Below, piece after piece: positions 34,448 through 46,245 of a stretch of 64,000 nucleotides of DNA; position 1 is the stretch's first letter, and each line of letters begins with the position of its first letter. The notes beneath the pieces were generated by a model. That model ran no database searches. It was not told where the DNA came from and saw only the letters and a program-made list of their open reading frames with translations. Source of the stretch: Hypoxylon rubiginosum. Lineage: Eukaryota; Ascomycota; Sordariomycetes; Xylariales; Hypoxylaceae. A program made the position numbers and the translations under genes. The DNA is taken from NCBI GenBank assembly GCA_902806565.1, contig CADCXA010000056.1, positions 992,001-1,056,000 on the forward strand, in the 5' to 3' direction.

Positions 34448-35876
34448 ATGGCTATGCAAATTAGCCTACCATATAGATCGCGAGTGGCAAGCCCCGGACC
34501 TTTCAATTTCCACCACTACCTTTCCGCCATCGATCCATATTCACAATACCATATCCATATCCTGAAAAATAGTCCCGCGAAGTACGTAGTCCGGGCCGTA
34601 AGGGTCAGCAAAGATGACCGTTGTCGCTGGCCTGACAAGACCAAGCTGATTCTGGAGTTCGCTCCGCCCCGTGAGCCTGCAGCTGGCCCCGGCGGCCCAT
34701 TGTTGATCCCTCAAGATATGCGGGTAAGTTACCTATATCTACCAGACATTTATTGGAGTGAGAGTAAGTGTCCATTGATAGTGTCCACCATAGATGGTTG
34801 AAATACTTGCCCATTCCCTCTTTGACCCGCACGCCGGTCCATTAAGGCACATCGGTCTAGAAGAAGATCAGCGCATTGAGGTCCCCAGACTGCTCAACCA
34901 CTGCTTAGAGTCCGGCGTCCTTGTGACAGAAGACCCGGGCCCGCTCGTCACACTCTGGGACATACTTACGCCATCTTCGTTCCAGGACCTTGTTGTGTCC
35001 CAGTTGAACACTCTAAGGCTCATAGGAGGCGACATTGGCAGCAAGCTAGGCAGCTTCTTCGCCGAGTTACACTCCGCCCATACTCGGGAACTCATCGAGT
35101 GTCACGAATCCGATATCGTGCCAGAACTGAAATCCGCCTACGTTCCAGTCCTGGAGACCAAAGTCCTGCCCGTCCTAGCGCGGCTCAAGAAGTACGGCAC
35201 GGATATAAGTTCGGAGACGGCCCAGGAACTATTCAGGCGGGTGCTGAGAGCTCACAGCAGTTATCGAGGATCCTCCTTCTCGCACGGCAACTGTCATCCC
35301 GGCGCCATTCTAGTACAGAATTGGCCAGGACTCCTCGACAGCGTGCGTTCGAAACCACTGGCGGAATCCACAGACGAACACATGTATATGGCCATAATCG
35401 ACTGGAAGTTCGCTCAACTTAAGGGCCGCGGCGTCGACGGAGACATGGCGCAGCTGCTCGCATCGCTGCACTGCCAGCAGATATACCTAAATGCCTTCAA
35501 CCCCGGCGGCGCTCGCCCTGATGCCAGGGTCCAGGAGGCTTTACTAGTCACGCAGGCAGTGGTATGGGGGATATGCCAATCGTATTCCAGTGCCGTACAG
35601 TTCGATCCGAATGTACACGAATCAAGTCGCACCGCGGATTTACTTCGTTCGACGCTGATTCAACATGGGAGGGAGATGATCAACCAGGCAGTCGAAAGAG
35701 ACTGGTTTATCCCGGCTGGATCCGATATCAAAAAGACAGACCTGATCAAGAAGATGGTAAGCATAGGAATCAAGTATTTACAAAAGGGAGGCAAACATAG
35801 GAGCTCGATGGTGCGCGACTGGTCTAAAGACCCTATAGATGAGGACGCCTTCATCACAACTTTGTTCGGGCTTTAG
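34448..35876 (+). CDS. Aminoglycoside phosphotransferase/choline kinase-like fold protein, altered active site
   Basis: Two exons (34448-34723 and 34794-35876) give about 452 residues. The phase-0 intron has donor GTAAGT and acceptor ATAG. The C-lobe looks like the APH/protein-kinase-like fold: FSHGNCHPGAILV around residue 277, then MAIIDWKFAQLKGRGVDGDMA about 40 residues later. In active members the first motif is HGDxHxxNxL and the second holds the metal-binding Asp. Here the catalytic Asp is Asn and the downstream Asn is Ala, while IDW keeps its Asp. The protein may therefore be a pseudokinase or use a shifted mechanism. The N-lobe has no obvious glycine loop. No substrate can be assigned. 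Related sequences are common, unassigned genes in filamentous fungi. The ATG has a good fungal context (GCCATGGC). Confidence 0.72.
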
Positions 35877-36535
35877 GAGGTGAAACTCCAAGGCATATGC
35901 TGCTCTGGTTTTACTACGTGGCCACAGGAACCCAAACGGCTACGAAGGCGTCTTTCGGAATAGCGTGCCTAGGTAGCTTTTGGTAAAGAATCATATCGAT
36001 TTTTTTCGCGAGCTCATTCTTAAGAATCTCTAGGGATTCCTGACCAAATAATTATTATATTTACACATGAATTGAGTGCTTTTTCTCGTATATTGTAAGT
36101 AAATTCGATTCCTAATTCTGATGTCTTGGTGCTACCCCTAGATTGATAGTGATGAATCATCAACATATTACTACGAGGCATCTGTCTTGATAATTTCAAC
36201 CTCTGAGATCGATCTCACCCTTACATTAGGCCAATTTTCATCTGATAACAGAGAATACGTCTAGCAATTAATTGATAATATTTCTTGTTCTAGTTCTATA
36301 ACCCCTTTTCACCACAGGCACTGTTCCTATCTTATCTCATCTCACCTTATAACTCGACTCATAGACACTACATCATTGCTGTCTCATCCTATGCTGTCAC
36401 ATCCTAGCTAGGTCAATACATACCTAGGTACACATATGAAAGGGTTATATTTTATTCCACATTCTCACAAACAGCATTCACGATAACGACCGACTCGAAA
36501 AAAATGAAATAAAATAACACCTGAGATAAAAACAC
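35877..36535. other. Intergenic
   Basis: AT-rich spacer between two plus-strand genes. TACCTAGGTA is at 36421-36430, about 105 bp before the dehydrogenase ATG. Nothing else was recognised. Confidence 0.5.
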
Positions 36536-37501
36536 ATGTCCAAACCCTGGATCCTCGTCTCCCCCGCCAGCCGCGGCATCGGCCACGCGCTAACCCGGCA
36601 CCTTCTCCGGACGACCACGGCGCCCATCCTGGCGACGGCGCGGACCGACCTCCCCGGCGTGCGGGCGTCGATCCTCGACTCGCTCTTCCCGTCCTTATCT
36701 ACATCTCCATCTCCTCCCTCCTCATCCTCTCATTCTTCCTCTAACCCCTCCACCCAAGACCTAACCGAGCAGACATCTTCCGCCTCCCAAAGACTCCACG
36801 TAACCCATCTCGACGTAGAGCGCGAGCACACGGCGGAAGCCGCGGCCGCGGAGGCGAGACGCCTGTTCCCGCCCGCGACGCACCACCTGCGCCTCGCCTT
36901 CGCGCTGCCGGGCGTCCTGCGCCCGGAGAAGAGCCCGCGCGACGTCGACTACGACGCCGCCCTGCGCGCGCTGCGGGTTAACGTGCTGGGGCCGATGGTG
37001 CTGATGAAGTGGTTCGGGGACTTCTTGCCGCGGCGGCGACTAGCGCGGGGGATGACAGCGGAGAGGGGTTTTGCTGATTCGGTGTTCTGCTCGCCCCCTT
37101 CGTCTTCTTTTGGCTCTGCTGACGGGAGTGGGCAGGGGGGAGGAGGAGAAACCCACGCGACCTGGCTCACAGCCTCGGCGCGCGTGGGCTCGACGTCCGA
37201 CAACCGCCTCGGCGGGTGGTACACGTACCGGGCGTCCAAAGCCGCCGTCAACAGCCTAACGAAAACCTTCGACCTGCACCTGCAGGCGCGGAGCGGCGGC
37301 GGCGGTGGCGCCATTGCCGTCGCGTACCACCCGGGTACTGTAAAAACAGACCTGAGCCGCGAGTTCTGGGGGCACGTGCCGACGGACAAGTTGTTCAGCC
37401 CCGAGTACGCGGCCGGGCGCATGGTCGAGGTAGTGCGGTCTAGGACGCTGGCGGATCGGGGGCGCTGCTGGGACTGGAAGGGCGAGGAGGTTATGCCGTG
37501 A
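36536..37501 (+). CDS. Short-chain dehydrogenase/reductase (SDR)
   Basis: An intronless frame of 321 residues with a Rossmann fold. The N-terminal cofactor loop reads SPASRGIGHAL in place of the usual TGxxxGIG. A Ser/Pro-rich low-complexity insert follows near residues 58-85. The catalytic residues are a Ser in LTASARVGS, Tyr in YRASK and Lys four residues later. AVAYHPGTVKTDLSREF is the usual PG motif. It should reduce or oxidise a small carbonyl or alcohol with NAD(P)(H); the substrate is unknown. By the C-terminal motifs it resembles the C-factor/YMR226-like group of SDRs common in fungi. The gene is strongly GC-rich compared with its AT-rich flanks. A Gly-rich insert lies before the catalytic Ser. 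Confidence 0.88.
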   Translation: MSKPWILVSPASRGIGHALTRHLLRTTTAPILATARTDLPGVRASILDSLFPSLSTSPSPPSSSSHSSSNPSTQDLTEQTSSASQRLHVTHLDVEREHTAEAAAAEARRLFPPATHHLRLAFALPGVLRPEKSPRDVDYDAALRALRVNVLGPMVLMKWFGDFLPRRRLARGMTAERGFADSVFCSPPSSSFGSADGSGQGGGGETHATWLTASARVGSTSDNRLGGWYTYRASKAAVNSLTKTFDLHLQARSGGGGGAIAVAYHPGTVKTDLSREFWGHVPTDKLFSPEYAAGRMVEVVRSRTLADRGRCWDWKGEEVMP

Positions 37502-38051
37502 GTGGGAAAAAGGGGGGTGGGTATTGTTATCTGTGAGCCATGGCTGTTTTGAAGGTAGTCATATTTTATATCTCAGTCGTCTTCAGCCTAGTCTCCTATA
37601 ATTCCTAGCTAAGGGGTTCGGCTGGGTAGACTATACCTATATATTTGGGTATTCCTACCATCTGAGAACCTCGGCCTCGGCCTAGGTATATACTCCAGGT
37701 TATAAGAACCATTTGGCTAAAACAATAGTTGGCGAAGCGCGGTCGATGATGAAAAAAATCAATAGAACGCCGATGCCCCTTAATATGAATTACAACAAGT
37801 TAGATACCTTCGAGTGAGACCAAATGAAGCCAAAGGGTACCTAGGTACTCTTCACGAGTCTGCTATGAATTATCAGAGTCCAAAAAGCAAGCTGTCGCCA
37901 ACGGGGGAGACACTGCTTTCCTACTGTACACAGGTAAATTTAATCGATTTCAACCAGCCGTTTTCGGTACCAACCGGGTATTTTTATGAGAAATCCCCTC
38001 TCAAGAACTCCTAATGATTGATATATTCTCATCACACGCCGGCCGCGTTTA
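37502..38051. other. Intergenic between convergent genes
   Basis: Holds a TACCTAGGTA palindrome at 37838-37847 and a CCTAGGTATATA at 37681. No gene is supported. Confidence 0.5.
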
Positions 38052-39392
38052 TCATAGCGCTACATCCTGGAATGATGAACCATCCCCGGGCGAAGGCGCA
38101 GGCGCTTTGTCCGAGTCCTCCTCGCTTGCCTCGTCCGCGGAAGACTTCTCTGGCGATGCTTGGTCGGCGGGCCGGAGCGCCACCTTCTGGGTATCTTTGT
38201 CCTCTAGTCTGACCTTCTGTTCGTCTGTAACCTTCGCCTTGTCCTCGTCTCCCGCCTCTTCGTCCTCGTCCTCGTCACTCTCCTCTTCACTGCTTTCCTC
38301 TTTGCCTTCCTCATTCTTTGTCTCTTCGTTTTTACTAGCTTCAGCCTGCGCGGGTGTCTGAGGTAGGTCTTTCTGAGCTGGCTGTGTCGTTGCAGGCGTA
38401 GGAGGCGAGGCTACGGAAGGCGAGTCGCTGGTGCTACCTGGTGGACCCGGTCTCAGAGCGTCCAGGTAGAACTTGGTGACACCAAGAATGCGGCCGGTCT
38501 TCTCACAGGCGTCGACCCACTCGGGACGCACGACGGGGATGTTCATCTCTACGGCCTTCTCCCATGGCACGCCGCGGCCCTCGGTGGTAACGAAGTGAGT
38601 TGTATCGATGCGCACGCCATCGACGATCTTGGCGCCGATGCGCTCAACAGCCTTTCCTAGCTCCTCGCGCATGGGCGAAGGTAGGATACCCGTTGTGATG
38701 GTAATACCGCTTAGGTCCGTCATCTTGTGGGTGCGGACTGCTACCTGCTTGCTAGAGAAAGTGCCAGCGGTGGTGCGCAAGACCAAGTGGAACGTATACT
38801 CGGTGTCGACGGCGAGACCACTGATCTTGGTGCTATGCATCTGCATGGGACGGGGGATGTTGCCAGCCTTCTGGCCATTGCGATATAGCGATAGGGAGAT
38901 GAGGTCGGCGGTGGCTAGCTCAATGGGGTCCCACTCGAGGACTACGGAGGTCTGAGTGGCATTGCGACAGCGGAGGACGGGAGTGGTAGGCTGGGAGGCG
39001 CCGAAGGAGGCATAGATCTGGTCTTGCAGGGCAGAAAATTGGGCGTCGGCCTTGGCTTCGGACTCGCTGTTGCGGGCGACAGTGATGTCGACTATAGAAC
39101 CTGAAATGATGTTGGGGGGAAGAAGAATGGAAGGGAATTCGATCTAGATACTTGGGTTAGACTAGTGAATATGCAGTACGTGCTAACTAGGATCTTCTAA
39201 GGCATGAATAGAGAGCTCTTTGAGCTTGTGCGATAGATTGCGACAGCTAGGTAGCTCGACCTGACGAAGAGAGAGCTAGGGGTTAGGAGTTGGGGGTAGC
39301 ATTGAAGATTGAAGACATACTAGGCGTTTATCTGGTGTCAGGAGAACAGTGACGCCGGCATCGACCTTGCCGACGGTAAGAGAGACCAACAT
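38052..39392 (-). CDS. chs5: Chs5-type exomer scaffold (FN3-BRCT protein)
   Basis: Two exons (39392-39321 and 39143-38052) give about 387 residues; the intron is 177 bp and phase 0. The first 70 residues, beginning MLVSLTVGKVDAGVTVLLTP, are the conserved Chs5 N-terminus, which in yeast dimerises and binds the ChAP subunits. A fibronectin type III domain follows (residues about 75-165, VLRCRNATQTSVVLEW). A BRCT domain covers about 170-265 (GITITTGILPS, IDTTHFVTTEGRG, RPEWVDACEKTGR). The rest is acidic and low-complexity (runs of E, D, S, K). In yeast, FN3-BRCT binds Arf1 at the trans-Golgi and exomer exports chitin synthase Chs3 and other cargo to the surface. The tail is shorter than in yeast Chs5 (671 residues). 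Confidence 0.93.
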
Positions 39393-39878
39393 GATAACCA
39401 CCGACGTCTAGATGTGGAATGAATGAGGCTTTCGTTGATGAAGAAATTCGTCGTGGCTATGGTTGGAATTGTGGTTGTAGTCGTACGGTAGGTATTAATT
39501 AATTAATTAATTAATTTGGGGCTGGCGCGAGTGTCTTAGGAACATTGAAATTATCCCACGTGTTATATTATCGCGTTATCGAATCTACCAAGATACAACA
39601 CCCCGCCAAGTCTTGTCAGTCTCTTTCAAAAACATGAATGTGATAGATGAATTTTCCATTTTCTTATAATGTAGGAGGTAGTTAACAATCCAAATGATAG
39701 AATTATTTATAATTTCATTTATCTTTGCCTTATAATCTGTAACCTCCAAGGCACGTAGGCAGACGATTATATCCAGGTTTATTTCGTGTCTACTAAAAGA
39801 TACCCTCATCTTGATAACTGTATGCTTATTGTACAATTCCATGAGACATCTTATTCCATTAGATATCTTGTCCAAGGG
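39393..39878. other. Intergenic
   Basis: chs5 promoter region. Contains a TTAA microsatellite (separate entry) and AT-rich sequence. A 96-codon minus-strand frame at 39585-39875 has no recognisable motif and is not called. Confidence 0.5.
39494..39515. repeat. Microsatellite (TTAA)n
   Basis: About five tandem TTAA units, self-complementary. Confidence 0.9.
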
Positions 39879-40700
39879 CTAGAAACTGACACAAGGCCGT
39901 GTTCCCATCTTCTTGGAGCTAGATGACACCCAATGCGTGCTCGATTTCGACTTCTTAGACTTTGGCGACTGTTGCATTGGATTGATGCGCATACCATCTT
40001 TGTCTCGCCCGAGCGCCAGTTCTACGGCAGACACAATCGCCATCGCGCTCTCCAAGAGGTCTGCGAACTTCATCCTGCAAGCGACCTTCGGATCTCCGCA
40101 CGTCAACTGCACCGTCCCGCACAGATCCGCAATGATACTTGAATTGCCCTCCGTCGCGATTCTCCTGCCCTCTCGATCGTACCCGTGAGCAGCCAACGCA
40201 TCGTAAAATGCGTGCTTGAGCTTCTTCCTCGCCGTACTGCAAGGGAACGGCGAGGCCACGGGAAGGGAAGAAACGGAGAGCCACAGAGGCTCCTGCTTCC
40301 GGGAGACGTACATGTTGAGGACGGACTTCGCAAAGGGGTGCTCGTATTTGTCAAGGTACTTCATCGAATTTCTCTGGATACAGTGCTTCTCGGAAACTGC
40401 GACGGACCATTTACACGGATTTCTTTTAAGCTTGAATCCCTTGAGCTTACGTGCATCGTTTGGGAACGAGATGTCGTGCTTCCTGCATACGGAGCGGACA
40501 TGTTCGCCCGGTTTAATGTCTTGCCCGTCAATCGAATATCCCTGTAGTTCGTCCGGGGGCACAAGGTCGGGACGACGTTGGGGTTCGCGGTTTGACGGAT
40601 GTGAAATATGGTATGAGATACTCATGGGTCGTCTTAGAGCGAGCCCATGACACGCAAAGTATGATGCTCTTGGAGACCGACCCAAGAGTAAGCTCGCCAT
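39879..40700 (-). CDS. Hypothetical protein, possible mitochondrial presequence
   Basis: A single frame of 273 residues, not recognised. The first 30 residues are rich in Arg, Ser, Leu and Ala without acidic residues (MASLLLGRSPRASYFACHGL), as in mitochondrial targeting sequences. The middle contains basic and aromatic stretches (KRNPCKWSVAVSEKHC) and a helical segment (MKFADLLESAMAIVSAVELAL). The C-terminus is Lys/Ser-rich. No catalytic motif is seen. It is divergent from eIF1A, with 577 bp between starts. Confidence rests on length, an uninterrupted frame and the plausible presequence. Confidence 0.6.
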   Translation of the reverse strand: MASLLLGRSPRASYFACHGLALRRPMSISYHISHPSNREPQRRPDLVPPDELQGYSIDGQDIKPGEHVRSVCRKHDISFPNDARKLKGFKLKRNPCKWSVAVSEKHCIQRNSMKYLDKYEHPFAKSVLNMYVSRKQEPLWLSVSSLPVASPFPCSTARKKLKHAFYDALAAHGYDREGRRIATEGNSSIIADLCGTVQLTCGDPKVACRMKFADLLESAMAIVSAVELALGRDKDGMRINPMQQSPKSKKSKSSTHWVSSSSKKMGTRPCVSF

Positions 40701-41277
40701 GATCTACTTAGGCCGGTCCCAGCGTGATTATTGAGTTGGCAAACAACTCATAGTTCAGATGTTCCGATGTAGGTATTTGTGGTGGTGAAATTTGGACGTG
40801 ATTTCAGCCTTTTGATATTTTGAAGCTTTTCAAGCTTTGATGGAAAGGCTGTATCGGAGATAAGAGTAGGAAACAGGAAGAGGACCAATAAAAGACTGCT
40901 AAATTTAGTGTTGCCGCAGACATACCTGGTATTCAGCCCCACTAACTGCCACCTAATGACCCTATAGGAGATGCCGTTAGACCTAACGACCGTGCAGTGG
41001 GTAAAAGCCTTAGCAGGGGAAAAGAGTGTGCGCAGCCAACAAAAGCCGCCCCCCGCCATTACTCACACTTTCTTACGGCGTCCAGGTCCTGGTATTTAAA
41101 GTGCCCCTCATTACCGCGCATTTTCCCACCTTGACAACAACAGACGACACAACCGTCAACAAACCCTTAAACATCACAAAAACACTTCGCTCGGCCAACG
41201 ATCGCCGACTTCTGAATCAAGTCACATACAATCTTTATACTACCACATCGAAACTAGGCATTTAGTTCTCCGCCAAC
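40701..41277. promoter_or_regulatory. Divergent promoter, 273-residue gene / eIF1A
   Basis: 577 bp shared upstream region. On the eIF1A side there is a TATTTAAAG box near 41092. A CAA-rich leader follows (CAACAACAGACGACACAACC and AACAAACCC-like tracts), typical of 5' UTRs of highly expressed fungal genes. Confidence 0.5.
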
Positions 41278-42214
41278 ATGCCTAAGAACAAGGGAAAAGT
41301 ACGTGCAACTCTCTGACCTTAACTCCGTCGCAAGTCCTATTCCTTTCCAATTTTTACACTCTTTTCTTCTACGTCTGTGTGTGTTCTCGGCTGGTGTACT
41401 TGGCCCTATAGGGGGTTTGATGATGATGATCTTGTGGAAACTCCATCTTCCGACTGGACGTCATCAGCCGGGCTGTGGTGGGGGATGTGATATGCACGGT
41501 TCCAGTTCGAGAAGAACACATCAGGCCATCACGACAGCCGACCACGGCCTCGACACACACCACACCCTGCACTAACTTAAACAAACATCATGAATAGATA
41601 CAAGATAACTAACTTCATCTTCAATAGGGTGGTAAGAATCGGCGTCGTGGAAAGAACGAGAACGACAACGAGAAGCGAGAGTTGACCTTCAAGGAAGAAG
41701 GACAAGGTACATACCCTTTCATTTCCCTATTCTTATCCCTCAAGTATGGGATAACTACAGAGAAGGAGAGGGAAAATGGGGGAAGGCAAATAAAGAAACA
41801 TAATTATCAGAACGCTAACAAAGAAAAACAACAACAGAGTACGCTCAGGTAGTCAAGATGCTGGGCAACGGTCGCCTCGAGGCGCAGTGCTTCGACGGCG
41901 CGAAGCGACTAGCTCATATCCGCGGCAAGCTGCGCAAGAAGGTGTGGATCAACAACGGCGATATCATCCTGCTGTCTCTGCGCGACTACCAAGACGAGAA
42001 GGGCGACGTGATCCTCAAGTACTCGGCCGACGAGGCCCGCTCCCTCAAGGCATACGGCGAGCTGCCCGAGAGCGCCAAGATCAACGAGACCGACACCTAC
42101 GGCCCCGGCGACGAGGGCGACTGCGGCTTCGAGTTCGACGAGGACCGCGACTCCGAGTCCGACGCTGACGGCGCCGGTGCTGGCGGCAAGGACGTCGACA
42201 TCGACGATATCTAG
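41278..42214 (+). CDS. tif11: Translation initiation factor eIF1A
   Basis: Three exons (41278-41298, 41628-41706, 41838-42214) give about 158 residues. The first exon has only seven codons (MPKNKGK), and the 329-bp first intron is the longest of this set. The N-terminal tail is basic ([13 protein letters not shown]), the OB/S1-like fold covers about 30-110 ([40 protein letters not shown]), and the C-terminal tail is acidic, ending KDVDIDDI. The factor binds the 40S A-site, promotes scanning and start-codon choice with eIF1, and its DIDDI end recruits eIF5B for subunit joining. All of these elements are present. Length and tails match eukaryotic eIF1A. Intron 1 of such short-first-exon genes often carries expression-enhancing signals, but none is provable here. 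Confidence 0.97.
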
Positions 42215-44167
42215 ACCTGCTTTTCCCTCCATCTGCGGAGCATCGCCCACCTGACCTTCCGGTTCTACCTCCATTATCGGTAGTAGATCCGGAAGAACGG
42301 GGTAAATGCCTGTCTTCTCTCTCAAACCCGGGTTTCACCTCCCTACTACACGACTATCCTCTTCTGGGATCTGGGTTCCACGACAGTCGGGCGGCGCTCC
42401 TTTTTTTTCCAGCAGCAAGCGGCAGGGTCTACGATGGGAGAGACGTCGTAAAGCCCTCGTTTCGCTTGGCAATTTATTCAAGATTCAACCCGCACCCAAT
42501 TCTATTTTTCATTTCCCCGCAAGATATTCTCATTGGCTTCGAGTACGACGAGAGATAGAGAGAGAGATGGGTCACAAAAAGACACTTCTTGCTTGGGAGA
42601 ACCCCGAAGGACTGGCATAATGATGAACTTCACCGGTTAACGAAAAACAAGACCGACTTTTATTCTATATTCTATAGAAGTTAGGTTAGCTTGTCGCTGC
42701 TGGCTCATAATCAACCCATGCCTCTTTTCTCAGCATTATGAACGCTTTTCGATCCGCTACTATTGTGATATGAAGTGAGTCTGTAGTTTGTTGGAAAAGA
42801 ATTCGTGATTTATGTGATGATAGTGCCACCGTTACGATCGAAGAGAGGGGGCTCCCCCGTCAGCCATGGATACGTTCGAGTCCTCTGAAAAACACAAGTC
42901 CGCATACGGGACAAGCAGCTACGGTGAAGACCTACAAGATGATCTCGTTGAAATCGTCGATCATATCCCTATTGGCTTGAAGAATCATTGAAAAATTACT
43001 TAGGAACGGGCTGATTGATAATTTAAAAAAAAACTCACGACCACTAACATGAGCAATCCCATACCCCTATCACCATAGTACAGGTTATCATCTATGTCCA
43101 ATTCCACACAACGAGCACCCTCCAAAGTTAATATCTCCAACACCACCACCCACCTCCAGGTCAGCGTCTCCGGGTTTACTTTTACTGGTCCCATTGGCTA
43201 CCATAGCTCCAGCTGACCCCCGCAGCTCAGGAGCAGTACGTTGAAGTTAGGACCTAGCTGGCAGTTCAGGCCTATCCAGACGGCAGTATGGAGTCTCTCG
43301 CAACGGCCGCTCGCCATTATTAGGCACCTTACCACCAAGTCCTGAGCCGCTATTACGGATATCACCCACGTGACCAAAAAAAAAAAAGACGAACATTACA
43401 GAACCCTATCCCCCCAAAAGATAAATCTTCACGCTCACCTAAACCGACTTATCTAGGCAGGCCATCACATTCACTCCAGGAGGGTGTGTTCAACCCGTGC
43501 AAGTAACTCTTCTATTCCAAAACTACTCCCAACTCAAGTCCTAAGCCCGATAATCACCAAGCTTATCTCCTGACTCATCTATCTAGTCAGTTAGTGCCCA
43601 TCCAGAGTTATCCATCCTGTCTCAGGGTTGGTTGGCTGGCTGGCTAGGGTGAGATGTTGATCCGAAGCCATATCCCACAATACCCTTCCTATGTTCTGCT
43701 CTGGGGGCAGGCCTGTCTAGTCCCCTAACTCCAACATCGTCTTCACCCACTCCTATCCATCTCTCTTCCCTAGTTTATCTTCTCTAATAGAACGGTAGAG
43801 GCCGTCGATTCTATCGCGTGAAGGATAACAGCCGATCCGGGAACGTCTCTACCAGAACGCCGTCTCCTTGCCGGCTTGTGAATTGACTCTAGTGGTACAT
43901 GTATATAGCTTCCGAGTCTTAGTTCGGACGAACAGGGTTATTCGGTTCCACTCTCACGTAAACTTGTAGAAGTTTGCTGCTAGACGACTGTTCGTCCAGC
44001 ACGTGTAATATTCGAGATCCATTGAATTGTGTTCGCCGGTTTCGACCGAGGAAATGCTCGACGCACATCCCTTTCCATTCTCATGTTCTAGTATCCATAT
44101 CATGTTTCTTCACTTATACTCCACCAACTTAGCCCCTCTGTATTGCATGAATCCTGCGAATGTGGCT
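42215..44167. other. Intergenic between convergent genes, about 2 kb
   Basis: Holds the eIF1A 3' UTR and the las17 3' side. Poly-A runs occur near 43025 and 43377. A 24-bp segment (43482-43505) recurs at 63068-63091 with two mismatches. No gene is supported. Confidence 0.5.
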
Positions 44168-46245
44168 CTACCACTCGTCATCACTCTTTTCGTCATCTAA
44201 CAACTAGTCAGCACCGCACCTCAACAAGCTACGTATTAGAGACGCGTTATAAAAAACTTACCGCTATCACGGACTCTCTCCTTCCGCTTCTGCAGCGCCG
44301 CAGCAAGCGCATCAGCCATGCCGCCGCCACCTCCGGGAGCGATCCCGGCGGGTGGCAGTCCACTACCGTGCGGTCCCGTATCAGGCCCCCCAGGAACTGT
44401 AGCCGCGCTCCTGTCTCGGATCTGACTCCTATCCACCTTCTTGAGCGCTCCGATTCCACCGGCTTTCGCAATGCTGTCCAGCACCGCGGCACGGCCCGAG
44501 TCTGCCGAGGGCAAGGCTGGAGCGGGCACACCAGAGGAATAGCCCGAGTCGCGATTCGGTGGCGGCAACGGCGGCGCGGCTGGCATCCCGGCGCCTGGCG
44601 GAGGCGGCGGGGGTGGTGGGATTCCTGCACCCCCGGGAGCAGGCATGGGCGGCGGTGGTGGGGGTGGAGGAGGGGGAGGAGCTCCAGCTCCAGCATTGGG
44701 CAACGGTGGAGGCGGTGGTGCAGATGATTGAGGTAAAGGAGGGGGAGCCGGTGCGCTCGATGCCGGGAGTGGTGGTGGAGGCGTGCCACGCTGAGGAGGG
44801 ACAGGATTTTGTCGAGGGGCAGAAGGTAGAGGCGGAGGCGGCGGCGGCGGCGTTGGTATTGCTGCACTTGCACCAGGCACCTTCGGCGGAAGACTTGGTG
44901 GTAAACTTGGAGGGAGACTCGGAGGGAGACTCGGAGGTAGAGGCGGTGGTGTTGCTTGAGGTTGCTCGCGTGGCGGTGGCGGAGGCACTGGACTCCTGGC
45001 CGGCGTCGAAGGAGCGTTGTTTAGCCTCTGGCCAGTAAAGGCAGGCGGCACACCAAATCTGCGCCCTGCAGGCTTCTCCTCTTGTTCTTCGATGGGCGTC
45101 TTCGGTGGTCTCGGGGGGGGAGCTGGCCCAGGTGCAGCGCGAGGAGCAGATTCGACATGAGCGTATTTACCGGCATCCGGTAGCGGAGGAGGAGCATTGA
45201 AACGGGGCGGCGGTAGCATCGGCTCTTGCGGCGGTGTTGGCTCTCTATGTACAATTTCCGGCTTGCCAGATCTCCGTGTTGGTGGAGGGGGTGGAGGAAC
45301 ACCGCGGCGGGAGGCTGCGGGTGGAGGTGGCGGAGGGGGTGGTGCCCGGCCATGGTTATGAGTACTAGACCCGTTGAGCGCAGTAGAGTTATTCGACGGA
45401 GGCGGCGGCGGCGGCGGTGGTGCTGGAGCGGGCGCAGCATGTGTAGGTCCGTTACTTGGCACAGGACCACCCTGCTCCTTTAGGAACTCGACAATAAAGT
45501 CCTGATTCTCCCTGATGAACTCATCTGTGAGGCCCTGCTCCGAAAGGAAGTTTCCAAAGTTCTCTCGCCAGCTTGGATCATACGCCTCTAGCTTAGCGAA
45601 CCTAGACGGCTGCTTGTGGTAGCCGTTAACACTTCCAGAATGGGGTCTTCCGAGAGGCGGATGGCTGCTCCGTGGCGACTCGGGTGGTGTGGGTGCCGAG
45701 GAGTGTCTATGTCCTCCGAATATGCTCCCGAAGAACCCGGTCTTGACCGGTTGCTGCTGAGACGAACCGCCGAACGGTGCGTTCCTCGTAGCCTTTGACG
45801 CATTCTTCTCCCGTTCATCCATCTTCTTCTTGAATTGTTTAGCCTCTTTCTCGTCAACAAAGGATAGGCCGGCTAAGCAGTCCTCGAGCTCGAAGGTGTG
45901 GAAGAAGGTTCGGTCCTGGTTATAAGACCAGTTTTCGAATATTTCCTGGTCCCATATCACACCGCGGGCGGTAGGCTACAACATGTTAGAGAAGCCAGCA
46001 TGGATAGGGCATATCGGCTAGGGAGAATAACTTACAGATACGTCAACGAGCTTCAGCCAGTAGGTATTTCCCACGAGGTCGTTAGCGAGCACGATAGCGC
46101 CCTGCAGACCAGTGTAAGTCCATCTTGAAGGATTCGGGTATGCGACGTATAGTTTCGCGACGGCTACGGCCTGGATCTTGTTGGTCTGTTTGGGGACCAC
46201 CCGCCGTACGGTCTCCTTATCTTCCTCGCTGAGGATGGAGGGCAT
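44168..46245 (-). CDS. las17: WASP/Las17 actin nucleation-promoting factor
   Basis: Three exons (46245-46036, 45975-44262, 44196-44168) give about 650 residues. The nine-codon last exon restores the acidic end DDEKSDDEW, whose Trp is needed to bind Arp2/3. The order is: a WH1/EVH1 domain (residues 15-125, with AVAVAKLYVAYPNPSRWTYTG and WSYNQDRTFFHTFELE); a short linker with IFGGHRHSS; a proline-rich region (about 200-560) with many PPPPP tracts for SH3 proteins and profilin; a WH2 motif (AVLDSIAKAGGIGALKKV); then the central helix (ALAAALQKRKERVRDS) and acidic tail. It activates Arp2/3 at endocytic actin patches and is bound through WH1 by verprolin. A tandem PPSL repeat (five or six units) lies in the proline region and may vary in length. 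Confidence 0.96.

Noticed and set aside
39585..39875. 96-codon minus-strand frame downstream of the 273-residue gene
   Set aside because: It is rich in Ile/Asn from AT-rich DNA, with no motif or start context.
44559..45038. 159-codon plus-strand frame over the las17 proline region
   Set aside because: It results from proline-codon repeats read in antisense; no independent support.
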